Counted from the first letter of the stretch, positions 7,484-16,047 are shown. The stretch: 23,699 nucleotides of DNA from Bacteroidia bacterium (GCA_026391515.1 JAPLEC010000140.1:1-23699), one strand, 5' to 3'. Notes: generated from the letters alone by a model not told the origin. Numbers and translations: made by a program.

Positions 7484-8221
7484 CTACCAGTTCTTAACGG
7501 TTCTGACTTTTGCTTTCAAAGCTTTTGCAAGTTTAACCTTTTCCTGGACATTTTTCTCATCATTTGCCAGGGCATTCAAAACCCTTTCGGCATCTTCTTT
7601 TGAAATTTCCTGTGGCTGCTGTTGTTGCTGCTGCTGCTGTTGATTTTTGTTCTGATCCTGTTTATTCTGATCTTCCTTTTTCTGATCCTTTTTATCCTGC
7701 TGATCTTTATTCTGGTCCTGCTTATCCTGATTTTGTTGCTGTTGCTGCTTTTGCTGTTCCTGCTGCTTTAAAAGATCCTGAGCATAAGCAAGATTGTATT
7801 TTCCTTCCGCGTTTTTCGGATTCAGCTTTAAAGATCCTTTATATGCATCGATGCTCTCCTGAACTTTATTTGCCATCAGAAGTGAATTCCCAAGGTTATA
7901 AAGGCTCGATGATTTCTTCTTCTTATCTTCATTCATATTATGATTCTCAATGAATTGTTTACCGGCTTCTTCAAATTTCTTTTGTTTATAGAGTGCATCG
8001 CCGGTATTAAATACGGCATCAGAAGATTCTTTGTTTTTATCGATGGCCCGTCTATAAGATATTTCAGACTCAGAGAATTTTTCCTTGTCATACTCACGGT
8101 TCCCTTCCCTGATGAATTTCTTATCGGCCTGGGCAAATGTAAACCCTGAAAATATCAAGAATATTAAAGCAGTCAGAAAAACTGACCGGTCTTGCCTCCT
8201 ATTATTTGAAATGCCAAACAT
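7484..8221 (-). CDS. batC: BatC, TPR protein with Gln/Lys/Asp-rich tail
   Basis: The 245 residues begin with an N-terminal hydrophobic signal (VFLTALIFLIFSGFTFAQA). Three tetratricopeptide repeats follow at about 33-150 (NREYDKEKFSESEISYRRAI, AVFNTGDALYKQKKFEEAGKQF, SSSLYNLGNSLLMANKVQESIDAYKGSLKLNP). Residues 152-204 are an extreme low-complexity tract of Gln, Lys, Asp and Asn, and a short helical C-terminus ends the protein. This matches BatC, a periplasmic TPR partner of the BAT complex. The low-complexity tract is probably a flexible linker. It lies 18 bases after batB and 15 before batD. Confidence 0.88.
   Translation of the reverse strand: MFGISNNRRQDRSVFLTALIFLIFSGFTFAQADKKFIREGNREYDKEKFSESEISYRRAIDKNKESSDAVFNTGDALYKQKKFEEAGKQFIENHNMNEDKKKKSSSLYNLGNSLLMANKVQESIDAYKGSLKLNPKNAEGKYNLAYAQDLLKQQEQQKQQQQQNQDKQDQNKDQQDKKDQKKEDQNKQDQNKNQQQQQQQQQPQEISKEDAERVLNALANDEKNVQEKVKLAKALKAKVRTVKNW
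7610..7768 (-). repeat. Low-complexity Gln/Lys/Asp triplet tract within batC
   Basis: About 53 codons are nearly all Gln, Lys, Asp, Asn or Glu, with CAG/CAA runs (nine Gln in a row near 195-202). Such a tract is prone to replication slippage, so its length probably varies between strains. Confidence 0.8.
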
Positions 8222-8239
8222 ATGGTTTACAATATATTA

Positions 8240-9280
8240 TCAAATTTTGAATTTAAATAATTTAATATCCGCAAGCTTCCTGTTTTTTCTATCCATAATC
8301 ATAAAATCCACTATAAGCAAAAACAATGTAATCACTGCAAATATCTGAAATTGATCATTGTATTCAGTGTACATTGTGCTTTCCATCTCCTGCTTTTTCA
8401 TCTTTTTTATTTCACCAAAGATTTCATCAAGCCCAATATTTGAATTACTCGCTCTGACGTAATTCCCACCTGCACTGATTGCAATCTTTTTGAGAATATC
8501 TTCATCGAGCTTGGTTATTACCGTATTTCCGTCTTTGTCTTTAAGGTAATCTCTTTTGCCGCTTATTGCAATCGGTACAGGTGCACCGTTTGCAGATCCG
8601 ATTCCGATTGTATTAATTACTATCCCTGCCTTTGAAGCTTCCGATGCTTTTGCAACAGGATCGTCCTCGTGATTCTCTCCATCAGTAATAATGATCATTG
8701 CCTTGCTTTTTCCTTCGCCCGGACTGAATGATCTCATTCCCAGATCGATTGCTGATCCAATGGCTGTACCCTGCTTTGGTACCATATCAGGACTTATTGC
8801 TGACAAGAACATTTTAGCGGAAATATAATCGGTGGTAATTGGTATTTGTGTGTATGCATCTCCGGCAAACACAATCAGCCCGATTTTATCGTTATCAAGA
8901 TTATCAATCAGACGAGTCAATGCTTGTTTTGCCCGTGTAAGCCTGTTTGGCTGTATATCTTCGGCAAGCATGGAATTACTCACATCAAGTGCTATAATAA
9001 CCTCCACACCTTGTTTCTTTACTTCTTCAAGCTTTGATCCGAATTGTGGTCGTGCCAGGATAATGATTACCGCAGAAACTGCTATTAATTGAAGAATGAA
9101 TTTCAGTGAAGGCCTGACCCTGGATAGTTCCGGTAACAATTTCTTAACCAGGCTGGAATCGCCCAGCTTTTGAATCGCTCTTCGTTTCCTGATCTCATTT
9201 ACTATCCATAAAACGATCATGACCGGAAGCAGAAGCAACAGGTACAGAAAATCTGGATTTGCAAATCTGAATAGCTGCAT
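8240..9280 (-). CDS. batB: BatB, membrane-anchored von Willebrand A protein
   Basis: The 346 residues carry two N-terminal transmembrane helices (about 8-27 and 60-76) followed by ARPQ, a von Willebrand factor A domain from about 93, and a C-terminal transmembrane helix (FQIFAVITLFLLIVDFMIM). The metal-ion adhesion site is complete: DVSNS (99-103), a Thr in KQGTAIG, and Asp in IIITDGENHEDD. In the BAT complex this domain probably binds a partner through a bound divalent metal. It lies 12 bases after batA and is similar to it, as expected from an old duplication. A MoxR ATPase with vWA partners is a recurring pairing thought to act in assembly or maturation of other proteins. Confidence 0.92.
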   Translation of the reverse strand: MQLFRFANPDFLYLLLLLPVMIVLWIVNEIRKRRAIQKLGDSSLVKKLLPELSRVRPSLKFILQLIAVSAVIIILARPQFGSKLEEVKKQGVEVIIALDVSNSMLAEDIQPNRLTRAKQALTRLIDNLDNDKIGLIVFAGDAYTQIPITTDYISAKMFLSAISPDMVPKQGTAIGSAIDLGMRSFSPGEGKSKAMIIITDGENHEDDPVAKASEASKAGIVINTIGIGSANGAPVPIAISGKRDYLKDKDGNTVITKLDEDILKKIAISAGGNYVRASNSNIGLDEIFGEIKKMKKQEMESTMYTEYNDQFQIFAVITLFLLIVDFMIMDRKNRKLADIKLFKFKI

Positions 9281-9292
9281 TGTTTTCTGTTT

Positions 9293-10285
9293 TTATGTGA
9301 TGTTTTTATAGATAGTATGCCTTAAAAGCACTTCAAGGGCCAGCATAATGAAAGCAATAATTGCAGGAATCAGAAATTTCTCCTGCTTCCTGGTAAATTG
9401 TCTCACATCAATCTTAGATTTCTCCATCTTGTCTATTTCAGCATAGACCTGAGTGAGCTTATTATTATCTGTAGCTCTGAAATATCTTCCGCCTGTTTTT
9501 CCGGCAATTTCCTTCAGTATAGCTTCATCAATTTCTACAGGCATATTCTGGAATTGCAGCCCGTATGGTGTCTGTACCGGGTATGGCGCAGTTCCCTGTG
9601 TACCGACCCCAATCGTATAAACCCTTATACCATACGTTTTTGCAATATCAGCGGCTGTCGCAGGAGCAATCTCTCCCCTGTTATTTATTCCGTCGGTCAG
9701 CAGAATTATTACTTTACTTTTGGCCTCGGAATCTTTTATTCTGTTGACCGCAGTTGCTAATCCGTTCCCTATTGCTGTACCGTCCTCTATCATTCCGCTC
9801 TGTATCTCGCGCATGAGGTTGATGAGAACAGCATGATCGGTTGTCAGCGGGCACTGTGTGAAGCTTTCACCACTGAAAACGACAAGCCCCATACGGTCAT
9901 AAGGTCTGCCTGAAATAAATTCTGTTGCAACGTTTTTGGAAGCTTCAAGCCTGTCAGGTTTAAAATCACGGGCAAGCATACTGCCAGAAATATCGAGTGT
10001 AAGTATAATATCAATACCTTCAGTTTCTACATTTTGGAATTTATCAGTTTTTTGCGGGCGGGCAAGAACTATAATAAGAAGTGTAACGGCACAGGCTCTC
10101 AGACCAAAAAGTATATGCCTGAGATAATTGCGGAAGGATTTGCCTGTTTTGGCGAAAGGCTTCAAATCAGGCATCTGAAGTGCCGGAGAAGTTTTTTGCT
10201 GTCGGAAAATATAGTAAGCAATCATTCCTGCAACCAGCAGCAGTAGCCAGAGAAAAAGCGGCGATGCAAATGATATTCCTGTCAT
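9293..10285 (-). CDS. batA: BatA, membrane-anchored von Willebrand A protein
   Basis: The 330 residues follow the same plan as BatB: an N-terminal membrane helix (FLWLLLLVAGMIAYYIF), a second near 58-75 ending ARPQ, a von Willebrand A domain, and a C-terminal helix (FLIPAIIAFIMLALEVLL). The metal-ion adhesion site is intact with DISGS at 98-102, Thr170 in EDGTAIG and Asp198 in LLTDG. Its ATG overlaps the end of the upstream gene by four bases, indicating coupled translation. Family knowledge places BatA with BatB in the inner membrane with the vWA domain exposed to partners; function beyond that is inferred. Confidence 0.92.
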   Translation of the reverse strand: MTGISFASPLFLWLLLLVAGMIAYYIFRQQKTSPALQMPDLKPFAKTGKSFRNYLRHILFGLRACAVTLLIIVLARPQKTDKFQNVETEGIDIILTLDISGSMLARDFKPDRLEASKNVATEFISGRPYDRMGLVVFSGESFTQCPLTTDHAVLINLMREIQSGMIEDGTAIGNGLATAVNRIKDSEAKSKVIILLTDGINNRGEIAPATAADIAKTYGIRVYTIGVGTQGTAPYPVQTPYGLQFQNMPVEIDEAILKEIAGKTGGRYFRATDNNKLTQVYAEIDKMEKSKIDVRQFTRKQEKFLIPAIIAFIMLALEVLLRHTIYKNIT

Positions 10286-11262
10286 AATGCTCCCTCCACC
10301 TTTTTCTTCTCGTCAACAGTATCTGTAATTTCTTCCTTCACTTTTGTCAGCTCGATAAATTTCCAGGAATTATCAAAATGCTGCTCATTTTCAGATAGCT
10401 CCGGTTTATATTTTGCAAACTTAACCAGGTCGGAACCATTCAGAATAGTTTTAATAGTTGAATACAATTCATCTTTCTTAAAACCCGTCTTAACCAGAGC
10501 CTCAAGTGTTTCAGAGGTTGTCATTTCAAGAGAAAATACACCATATCTGTTTTCAAGGTATTGGCGAAGTATTTCAGTCAGGCGGGAATAATAGAGCTTT
10601 ACCTCTCCCTTTTGCCAAAGCTGTTCTTCTCTCAATTTCTCAAGATCACGAAATGCAATAATATGTGCAGGATCAGGATTTATAACCTGTTCCGGTTCGC
10701 TTTTTAATTTTTTAAACCTTTTTATCAATTTGATAATTCCCCATATCGCTGCTGCCAAAAGTGCAGCCAGCAGAACCCATGGAAGTATTTCTCCGATTGT
10801 CACAGGTGCCCTATATGGTTTTACAATATCAAATATTTTGGCTGTAGTATCGGGAGGAGCGATTTTTACTCTCATTACCTCAAGAGGTGAGTAATCGGAG
10901 TAGAACCGTTTTATTCCGTTTTCATTCTTTATTTCCGCATAAGTTGGAGGAACCTGGTAATATCCTGAGTCGAAGGATGTTATAAGATATTTACTTACCA
11001 GCCTGAGTCTGCCGTTTGTCAATGAGCTGTCGAGAACCGGACCAGATAATATTTCAATGTTTTTACATAATGTATCTTTCAGCTGAATTACATTGAGTAC
11101 CAGGTCGGATGGCTGATCAACAGTTACGGTATAGTTAATCTGATCGCCAATATAGATTTTAGATGTATCAAATGAGGCAGTAACAGTCACATCCTGCCCG
11201 TTTAATGCAGTGAAAACTGTAAATAATAATAGTAAAATAGATTTTATCTGTCTCATTTTCAC
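10282..11262 (-). CDS. BatX-like membrane protein (BatD-related N-terminus)
   Basis: This 326-residue protein has a signal peptide (KSILLLLFTVFTALNG) and a periplasmic beta domain similar in style to a BatD module (VTVTASFDTSKIYIGDQINYTVTVDQ). One transmembrane helix follows near 160-178 (ILPWVLLAALLAAAIWGII), then a cytoplasmic helical domain (LREEQLWQKGEVKLYYSRLTEILRQYLENRYGV). The helical part resembles the cytoplasmic end of BatD and DUF4381-type proteins. Position between the DUF58 gene and batA is the usual place for the gene sometimes called batX. It overlaps both neighbours by four bases, so all three are probably translated together. It may anchor the DUF58 protein to the membrane complex (inference). 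Confidence 0.72.
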   Translation of the reverse strand: MKMRQIKSILLLLFTVFTALNGQDVTVTASFDTSKIYIGDQINYTVTVDQPSDLVLNVIQLKDTLCKNIEILSGPVLDSSLTNGRLRLVSKYLITSFDSGYYQVPPTYAEIKNENGIKRFYSDYSPLEVMRVKIAPPDTTAKIFDIVKPYRAPVTIGEILPWVLLAALLAAAIWGIIKLIKRFKKLKSEPEQVINPDPAHIIAFRDLEKLREEQLWQKGEVKLYYSRLTEILRQYLENRYGVFSLEMTTSETLEALVKTGFKKDELYSTIKTILNGSDLVKFAKYKPELSENEQHFDNSWKFIELTKVKEEITDTVDEKKKVEGAL

Positions 11263-12122
11263 CTGCTTTCAAACAGTCTTATCAGCGGTTTGACGTAATC
11301 TTCATCAGTGCATATATATGCCGAATCAACTCCACATTTTTTAAATGTGTTTTTAATATTCTCCAGATGTTCTTCCCACCAGTTCTGATATATTTTTCTC
11401 AATGATTTTGAAGAAGTATCAATCCAATTTTCAGCTCCGGTTTCAGAATCCATAACTTTGATCATACCAACATCAGGTATGGAAGTTTCAACCGGATCAA
11501 ATACTTTAATAGCAGCGATATCGTGCTTATTTGAAGCAATACGTAAGGCTTCCTCAAAACCGGGAGCGATAAAATCAGATAAGATAAATGCTGTACACCG
11601 TTTTTTGATAGCATTTGTAAGAAAACGAAGTGGTTCATCGAGATTTGTTTTAAGGCTCTCTGATTTGAAATCGAGCAGTTCCCTTATTATCCTTAGAATA
11701 TGTTTTCGTCCTTTCTGCGGAGGAATAAATTTCTCAACTTTGTCAGAAAAGAATATCACTCCGATCTTATCATTATTAAAAATTGCTGAAAATGATAGTA
11801 CTGCAGCAACTTCTGTCATTACGTCACGCTTGAAATTAACTTTTGTTCCGAAATTACCCGATCCGCTTACATCAATAAGGAGCATAACAGTCAGCTCTCT
11901 TTCCTCTTCATATATCTTTATATATGGATGATTGAATCGTGCCGTGACATTCCAGTCTATACTTCTGATATCATCGCCATACTGATATTCTCTTACTTCG
12001 CTGAAAGCAATACCTCTGCCCTTGAACGCACTGTGATATTCACAGGCAAAAATGTGCCTGGTCAATCCTCTCGTCTTTATTTCAATTTTCCGGACTTTCT
12101 TTATGAGCTCAGTTGCTTCCAT
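11259..12122 (-). CDS. DUF58 domain protein of the MoxR/BAT locus
   Basis: The 287-residue soluble protein carries the DUF58 signature FSEVREYQYGDDIRSIDWNVTAR, where the acidic and Trp residues are conserved. A von Willebrand A-like fold follows with DVSGSG (a partial metal site) and FILSDF. The family almost always sits next to moxR and has no established activity; a role as adaptor between the ATPase and the vWA membrane proteins is inferred. It has no membrane segment. The ATG at 12122 lies in an otherwise gene-free 226-bp gap from moxR. The 3' end overlaps the next gene by four bases (ATGA). Confidence 0.9.
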   Translation of the reverse strand: MEATELIKKVRKIEIKTRGLTRHIFACEYHSAFKGRGIAFSEVREYQYGDDIRSIDWNVTARFNHPYIKIYEEERELTVMLLIDVSGSGNFGTKVNFKRDVMTEVAAVLSFSAIFNNDKIGVIFFSDKVEKFIPPQKGRKHILRIIRELLDFKSESLKTNLDEPLRFLTNAIKKRCTAFILSDFIAPGFEEALRIASNKHDIAAIKVFDPVETSIPDVGMIKVMDSETGAENWIDTSSKSLRKIYQNWWEEHLENIKNTFKKCGVDSAYICTDEDYVKPLIRLFESR

Positions 12123-12198
12123 TTTCTAATAAGCAAAAGTTGTTTTAATCTCTTATCAAAGCAGTATCTCATTTTTAAAATTGAAACTGTCATAAACG

Positions 12199-12300
12199 CC
12201 CTTTGTGCTCTTAGTGCCTGCCTTAGTGTTCATTGTGGTTTAATAATTTATTTTCTTAACCACAAAGGGCTCAAAGTACAACACAAAGGGACACAAAGGA
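12199..12300. repeat. Imperfect inverted repeat of the ACAAAGG type inside the BAT operon
   Basis: The left arm (12199-12240) ends in ATTGTGGTT and the right arm (12258-12300) begins AACCACAAAGG; the arms are imperfect inverted copies around a 17-base AT-rich loop. The arms contain CTTTGTG/CACAAAG blocks like those at 2974-3071, but there the AACC ends face outward and here they face inward. It fills the only large gap in the operon, between moxR and the DUF58 gene, and could give partial termination or mRNA processing. Confidence 0.8.
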
Positions 12301-12348
12301 AGAAATATTTCATTTTGAAATACTATATCAATTTTCAATTAGGCTCGT

Positions 12349-13344
12349 CTATGGAACTTCCACCACATTCAATATTTCAGTTATAATTTTATCCTGATTA
12401 ACGTTCTCAGCTTCAGCTTCATACGTAAGTCCAATCCTGTGACGCATTACATCGGGACAGATTGCCCTGACATCTTCAGGAATCACATATCCTCTTCTGC
12501 GGATAAATGCAAAAGCTTTTGCTGCTTGAGAAAGATATATAGAGGCCCTGGGAGATGCACCGTATGAAATCATATTTGTAAAGGTCGGTAGTCCATACTT
12601 TTCAGGGCTTCGGCTTGCAAAAACAATATTCAGAATATAATTTTCAATTTTTTCATCCATATAGACCTCCCTGACTACATCTCTTGCTCTGACTATATCG
12701 GAAATCTTGAGAACAGTGCCTGTTTTTGGAAAATCTTTAGCCAGATTCTCGCGGATAATAAGCTTTTCTTCGTCCATCGACGGGTAATCAATAAGCACTT
12801 TCATCATAAACCTGTCGACCTGAGCTTCCGGCAATGGATATGTCCCCTCCTGTTCGATTGGATTCTGGGTTGCCAGGACAAGAAATGGCTCATCGAGCCG
12901 GAATGTAGATTCGCCTATAGTTATTTGTCGTTCCTGCATAGCTTCAAGCAAAGCGCTTTGAACTTTTGCCGGAGAACGGTTAATTTCATCAGCAAGAATA
13001 AAATTCGCAAAGACCGGACCTTTTTTCACAATAAACTCCTCTTTTTTCTGACTGTAAATCATTGTTCCAATGAGATCCGCCGGCAAAAGATCAGGAGTAA
13101 ACTGAATCCTGCTGAATTTTGCATCGATGATAGCTGCAAGAGATTTGATCGCCAGTGTTTTTGCCAGGCCGGGTACTCCTTCAAGAAGTATATGTCCGTT
13201 CGCAAGCAATCCAATCATCAGGCTGTCAGTCAGGTGTCTCTGACCAACAATCACCTTGTTCATCTCCATTCTTATAATATCAACAAAAGCGCTCTCTTTC
13301 TCGATTTTTTCATTTAGTAACCTTATGTCAGATGTTTGTTCCAT
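12349..13344 (-). CDS. moxR: MoxR-family AAA+ ATPase
   Basis: The 331 residues carry Walker A GVPGLAKT (56-63), Walker B FILADEINR (about 115-123, Glu120) and the strongly conserved LLEAMQERQITI. Sensor 1 lies in VLATQNPIEQEGTYPLPEAQVDRF, and a helical lid domain with RASIYLSQAAKAFAFIRRRGYVIPEDV follows. This is the standard MoxR layout. Such ATPases use ATP to remodel or activate partners and are coupled to vWA proteins, here BatA and BatB. It is the first gene of the operon; a likely -7 element lies 20 bases upstream. The 226-bp gap to the next gene, filled by a fold-back repeat, is unusual for this locus and may lower expression of the downstream genes relative to moxR (inference). Confidence 0.95.
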   Translation of the reverse strand: MEQTSDIRLLNEKIEKESAFVDIIRMEMNKVIVGQRHLTDSLMIGLLANGHILLEGVPGLAKTLAIKSLAAIIDAKFSRIQFTPDLLPADLIGTMIYSQKKEEFIVKKGPVFANFILADEINRSPAKVQSALLEAMQERQITIGESTFRLDEPFLVLATQNPIEQEGTYPLPEAQVDRFMMKVLIDYPSMDEEKLIIRENLAKDFPKTGTVLKISDIVRARDVVREVYMDEKIENYILNIVFASRSPEKYGLPTFTNMISYGASPRASIYLSQAAKAFAFIRRRGYVIPEDVRAICPDVMRHRIGLTYEAEAENVNQDKIITEILNVVEVP

Positions 13345-13363
13345 ATCTTAAAAATTTAAGTCA

Positions 13364-13371
13364 CAAATATA
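13364..13371 (-). promoter_or_regulatory. Possible -7 element for the moxR/BAT operon
   Basis: On the minus strand this reads TATATTTG, an exact TAnnTTTG match, 20 bases before the moxR ATG. No TTTG is found at the 19-21 base spacing upstream, so the call rests on the -7 element and its position. Confidence 0.45.
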
Positions 13372-13474
13372 AGTAATGAGTATCAAAATATTCATAATCA
13401 CACAACTGTAAAAACAGGTACACAAAAGAAGCAGATGAATTTATAAAGTGTTCTTAAGGAGTGTTAAAGTTGTG

Positions 13475-14659
13475 TTAAAAAGTATTATCGACCGACAGTG
13501 GATTCCAGCTAAATCCGGCACGTGCAGAACTCCTTATTAAAAGTATCATGATAAGAGGAATGAAAGCACTATTAAATGCACCCTGGAAAATTATCTGAAT
13601 AAAAAATGAGATAAGACACAGGATGAAAACAATTTTGAACCATATATACCATTTTTTATTCAGTATAATGCTTAGCAGACATATAATAATAATTGGACTA
13701 AGCCAGATAATATTCAGGTTCTTTTTAGTTTGTTCATGATTAGTAATAAAGTTGAAGAAAATCATTAATAATGAGAGAATTGAATAGATTGAAAAAATAA
13801 AAATATCGACGGTCTTATTAGCTTTTATCCTGCGGTTTAATGCAAAAAAGAGCAATATTGCAATAAGAATAAGCGAAAAAATAAAAACAGGTGCAAGATA
13901 AAAATGTGTTTTGACGACGGGTGCTTCATATTCCAGTATATTTTCCGGATTTCTAAGCAGCGGTATCATTTTGCCATCACTATTAACAAGCGATTTTGAC
14001 AGCACTCTTTGCATTTCGATAGGGAGAAACATCTTGTCCCTGAAATGTGCTTTCTTATCGCCCGGAGTTCCAATAACCAGATCAATACCAAAGTTAAGCC
14101 ACGGGTAAAATTGCTGGTACGAGCCTGTCAGATTTCTGAATGACTGACGATCCTTTGTCTCATCAAGTGGATATATAAGCCTGTTTCCCAATATTTTTTC
14201 AAAGAGATCCCTGATACGTGTGGAACAATCATCATAATAGAAGTTGTACCTGTAATTTCTGTTTTCAGGCTTAAGGTTTTCATTTATCAGCGTAATTAAC
14301 TGCTCAACTTCGGCAGGGTCTAAATTAATTTTTTGTATTTGTACCCATCTTTTATCAAACAGATATTCCTGCAGGAAGCGTTTATAAGAATCTTCAGCAA
14401 GCATATAATTAAGTTTTCCTTTGGCAAATTTCCAGATAAAGTGAGTTGTGCTGAAATCGAATACACCCCAGTTATAAACAAGATCGGTTTTCAATTCACG
14501 ATTGTAAATCCTCAGTGCACTATGACCATATATTGAATAAACCTCAGTTCCGGGCCCGCATGTAATGAGGTAAGCCTCGACTTCAGGAACCACCTGGGAA
14601 AATAGATTGAAACTTATCGTGGTAAGAATTATTGCTATGAATAGGATTAACTTTTTCAT
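13475..14659 (-). CDS. DUF4105/Lnb N-terminal domain membrane protein
   Basis: I place the start at the internal ATG (MKKLILFIAIILTTISFNLFSQ), nine codons after the first in-frame ATG at 14686, because it opens directly into a clean signal peptide; this gives 394 residues. The periplasmic N-terminal half carries the DUF4105 pattern: YLITCGPGTEVYSIYGHSALRI, LVYNWGVFDF, and NYRYNFYYDDCSTRIRDLFE with an invariant-looking Cys. The C-terminal half has about five hydrophobic helices (FYLAPVFIFSLILIAILLF and onward). In this family the conserved His and Cys suggest a cysteine-hydrolase-like fold, but no activity is established. It lies upstream of moxR on the same strand with a 130-bp gap containing the moxR -7 element, so it is probably separately transcribed. 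Confidence 0.82.
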   Translation of the reverse strand: MKKLILFIAIILTTISFNLFSQVVPEVEAYLITCGPGTEVYSIYGHSALRIYNRELKTDLVYNWGVFDFSTTHFIWKFAKGKLNYMLAEDSYKRFLQEYLFDKRWVQIQKINLDPAEVEQLITLINENLKPENRNYRYNFYYDDCSTRIRDLFEKILGNRLIYPLDETKDRQSFRNLTGSYQQFYPWLNFGIDLVIGTPGDKKAHFRDKMFLPIEMQRVLSKSLVNSDGKMIPLLRNPENILEYEAPVVKTHFYLAPVFIFSLILIAILLFFALNRRIKANKTVDIFIFSIYSILSLLMIFFNFITNHEQTKKNLNIIWLSPIIIICLLSIILNKKWYIWFKIVFILCLISFFIQIIFQGAFNSAFIPLIMILLIRSSARAGFSWNPLSVDNTF

Positions 14660-14810
14660 TATGGCCTCTTTTAATTTGAACACCAAATTAAATACGAAAG
14701 TGCAAATAAGTGTCGAATTTGAAGCAATCGTGTCGACTTTTTTTGATTTTGGTTATATTGCAGAATAAAAAGATAAAACATTATTGGAAATTAAGATTAA
14801 TTATAAAGGG

Positions 14811-14930
14811 ATTCCTCGTCCGCCAGCCGGCGGACTCGGAATGACAGTATACGTTCTATGGATTACGCGGAACTTATAGAATAAGATGTCATTCCGAATG
14901 AATCCGCCAGCTGGCGGATGAATGAGGAAT
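14811..14930. repeat. 120-bp nested palindromic element (REP/MITE-like)
   Basis: The left arm (14811-14846) and right arm (14887-14930) are inverted copies sharing ends ATTCCTC and GGAATGACA. Each arm holds its own GC-rich palindrome, TCCGCCAGCCGGCGGA and TCCGCCAGCTGGCGGA, and the right arm carries 4-base insertions flanking it. The interior continues the pairing with TTCTAT/ATAGAA. The GC-rich cores contrast with the AT-rich surroundings. It sits between the divergent genes at 13475-14659 and 14953-16047, ending 22 bases before the ATG of the latter. No transposase is present, so it would be non-autonomous. Confidence 0.85.
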
Positions 14931-14952
14931 CTTCAAGTTAATTAAAAAAATA

Positions 14953-16047
14953 ATGAAAATGAAGATTCTCTTATTCACCACATTAGTTTCAATACTATTC
15001 TCTAACTGCAAATTTTCGCAAAGTCATAATACAACTGTTGTCGAAATAAAGGGAGACCAATTTTTCATTAACGGCAAACCAACGTATGAAAAAAGGTTTT
15101 GGAATGGTAATAAAATCGAAGGACTCTTGCTAAACTCCAGAATGGTACAAGGGATTTTTGATGATCTTAATCCGGAAACAGCAGGTAACTGGGCATACCC
15201 TGATACGAAAAAATGGAATGCCGACCGAAATACAGATGAATTTGTCAGGAACATGGGAATATGGCACAGCTACGGATTACTCTCCTTTACAATTAATATG
15301 CAGGGAGGAAGTCCGCAAGGCTATTCACAGTCTCAACCTTGGTATAATTCCGGTTATTATGAAGATGGATCCCTTCGACCTGAATACCTGAACCGTCTTG
15401 AAAAAATACTTGATGAAGCTGACAGACTTGGTATGGTTCCTATCCTTGGTCTCTTCTATTTCGGACAGGATGAGCATTTGAAAGATGAAAAAGCTGTCAT
15501 AAATGCAGTTAATAACATGATTGATTGGCTTTTAGAAAAGAATTACAGAAATATTCTGATAGAGGTGAACAACGAATGCAATATAAAATATGATCATGAA
15601 ATTCTAAAACCAGGCAGAGTGCATGAGCTTATAGATCTTGTAAAAAGTAAAGAGAAAAATGGATTCAGATTTTATGCCGGTACCAGTTATGGAGGAGGAT
15701 TTATTCCCTTGCAAAATGTGGCAAAGTCATCAGACTTCATCCTGATGCATGGCAATGGAGTTTCTGATCCTGCCAGAATTCTTGAAATGATAAATGCCGT
15801 AAGAAAGATTGATGGATATACTCCAAAACCTATATTATTTAATGAAGATGATCATTATGATTTTGACAAAGAGAAAAATAATTTTGTATCAGCCGTTAAA
15901 GGTTATGCCTCATGGGGATTCTTTGACTTCAGACGAAATGACGAGTCATTTGAGAATGGATACCAGAGTGTTCCGGTCGACTGGGGTATAAATTCTGAAA
16001 GAAAAAGGGAGTTCTTTAATTTTGTAAGAGAAATAACCGGGAAATAA
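14953..16047 (+). CDS. Predicted lipoprotein glycoside hydrolase (TIM-barrel, clan GH-A type)
   Basis: The 364-residue protein has a lipoprotein signal (MKMKILLFTTLVSILFSNCK, Cys19). Its pattern fits a retaining (beta/alpha)8 glycosidase. ILIEVNNECN supplies an Asn-Glu pair (Glu208) as candidate acid/base on strand 4, and PILFNEDDHYD supplies Glu298 as candidate nucleophile on strand 7. Aromatic residues line likely sugar subsites (YSQSQPWYNSGYY, YASWGFFDFRR). The opening EIKGDQFFINGKPTY is typical of glycosidase-like folds that begin with a substrate-facing strand. The exact family and substrate are not recognised. Being surface-anchored it probably acts on an external or periplasmic glycan. 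No SusC/SusD pair is nearby, so it is not an obvious polysaccharide utilisation locus. Confidence 0.75.
   Translation: MKMKILLFTTLVSILFSNCKFSQSHNTTVVEIKGDQFFINGKPTYEKRFWNGNKIEGLLLNSRMVQGIFDDLNPETAGNWAYPDTKKWNADRNTDEFVRNMGIWHSYGLLSFTINMQGGSPQGYSQSQPWYNSGYYEDGSLRPEYLNRLEKILDEADRLGMVPILGLFYFGQDEHLKDEKAVINAVNNMIDWLLEKNYRNILIEVNNECNIKYDHEILKPGRVHELIDLVKSKEKNGFRFYAGTSYGGGFIPLQNVAKSSDFILMHGNGVSDPARILEMINAVRKIDGYTPKPILFNEDDHYDFDKEKNNFVSAVKGYASWGFFDFRRNDESFENGYQSVPVDWGINSERKREFFNFVREITGK

Noticed and set aside
14811..14930. Insertion-sequence terminal repeats
   Set aside because: The 40-base interior is too short for a transposase and no target-site duplication was seen flanking it, so only a non-autonomous or REP-like element is supported.
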